This document shows, in pieces, positions 12,513 through 12,794 of a stretch of DNA of 12,794 nt; the first letter of the stretch is position 1, and each line of letters begins with the position of its first letter. The translations under genes were made by a program, and so were the position numbers. The stretch covers positions 1-12,794 of the forward strand of contig JACPBJ010000148.1 of NCBI GenBank assembly GCA_016180375.1, written 5' to 3'. Under the pieces are notes generated by a model. The model was not told the DNA's origin and made no database searches. It worked only from the letters and a program-made list of their open reading frames with translations. The stretch is from Nitrososphaerota archaeon (GTDB lineage Archaea > Thermoproteota > Nitrososphaeria > Nitrososphaerales > UBA57).

Positions 12513-12794
12513 TGTTTCTTCTTATTAGTACTGCTGCAATCGCCGCTATGGTTACTATGTTCATTCCAATGATGACTATCTCAGTCCTTGTAAGTAGCGG
12601 TGGTGGAGGTGGAACTGGTGGTCTTGCGACTATGATGTCAATGGAGGCTTCGTTCTTGTTTCCATCTGCGTCCGCAGCAGCTACGCGTATCTTATGAGGA
12701 CCTTCACTTGCCAGAGAGGCATTCCACACATAGCTTCTGGCTCCGATATCCGACCAGCTCTGAACCTTTTCATTATCTATGAAGAGTTCCATGT
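12502..12794 (-). CDS. C-terminal part of a membrane-anchored Ig-like surface protein (truncated by window)
   Basis: About 96 residues are visible and the frame runs off the right edge, so the Met at 12792 is probably internal. The first part, MELFIDNEKVQSWSDIGARSYVWNASLASEGPHKIRVAAADADGNKNEASIDIIV, has the pattern of the last strands of an Ig-like domain: a V/M-E-L-x-I-D-x start and a H-x-I-x-V-x-A-x-D-x-x-G-N end. A proline-rich spacer follows (RPPVPPPPP), then a membrane segment (EIVIIGMNIVTIAAIAAVLI) and a basic cytoplasmic tail RRNRRG. This is a type I topology with the Ig-like part outside. It may be an archaeal cell-surface or S-layer-associated protein; its full domain content is outside the window. 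Confidence 0.75.
   Translation of the reverse strand, partial: MELFIDNEKVQSWSDIGARSYVWNASLASEGPHKIRVAAADADGNKNEASIDIIVARPPVPPPPPLLTRTEIVIIGMNIVTIAAIAAVLIRRNRRG

Noticed and set aside
1..12794. CRISPR array, prophage or insertion sequence
   Set aside because: No regularly spaced direct repeats, Cas genes, phage genes or transposases were found.

Overview
The window looks archaeal and most like a member of the Thaumarchaeota/Nitrososphaeria. The basis is an EF-2 whose body closely resembles thaumarchaeal EF-2 as I recall it, a FEN-1 nuclease, TATA-type promoters, and GGTG-type Shine-Dalgarno sites placed 7 nt before TTG or GTG starts. Lineage is an inference from protein character; no search could be run.

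Layout. 1-346 is intergenic, with palindromes and a promoter-like repeat. 347-2447 is a translation elongation factor 2 gene damaged near its 5' end: the N-terminal fragment stops inside the P-loop, about 90 nt of the G1/switch I region is missing, and an intact 640-codon body follows. 5108-2483 (minus) is a tight three-gene operon of threonine synthase, a MoaD/ThiS-like protein ending in Gly-Gly, and a MoeB/ThiF-like E1 enzyme with a long C-terminal extension. 5251-7221 (plus) holds two paralogous zinc-ribbon membrane proteins. 7222-7528 is a second intergenic region sharing repeats with the first. 7529-9047 (plus) holds a helical protein and an SPFH protein with two zinc ribbons, of the YdjI type. 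11374-9049 (minus) holds an RNase Z-like metallo-beta-lactamase, FEN-1 and a YfbR-like HD phosphohydrolase. 11619-12491 (plus) is an exported SIMPL-domain protein. The right edge cuts a minus-strand membrane-anchored protein with an Ig-like domain.

Two functional groups stand out. The thrC-moaD-moeB operon has the parts of a protein-thiocarboxylate sulfur relay next to a PLP enzyme, which suggests sulfur insertion into an amino acid (homocysteine or cysteine) instead of, or alongside, molybdopterin or thiamine work. The two zinc-ribbon membrane proteins, the helical protein and the SPFH/zinc-ribbon protein recall the Bacillus YdjG-YdjI partners of PspA, so 5251-9047 may encode an archaeal membrane-stress complex without a recognisable PspA. 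The two large intergenic regions share a 19-nt inverted repeat, with a second matched block at identical spacing, and GTACTC palindromes.
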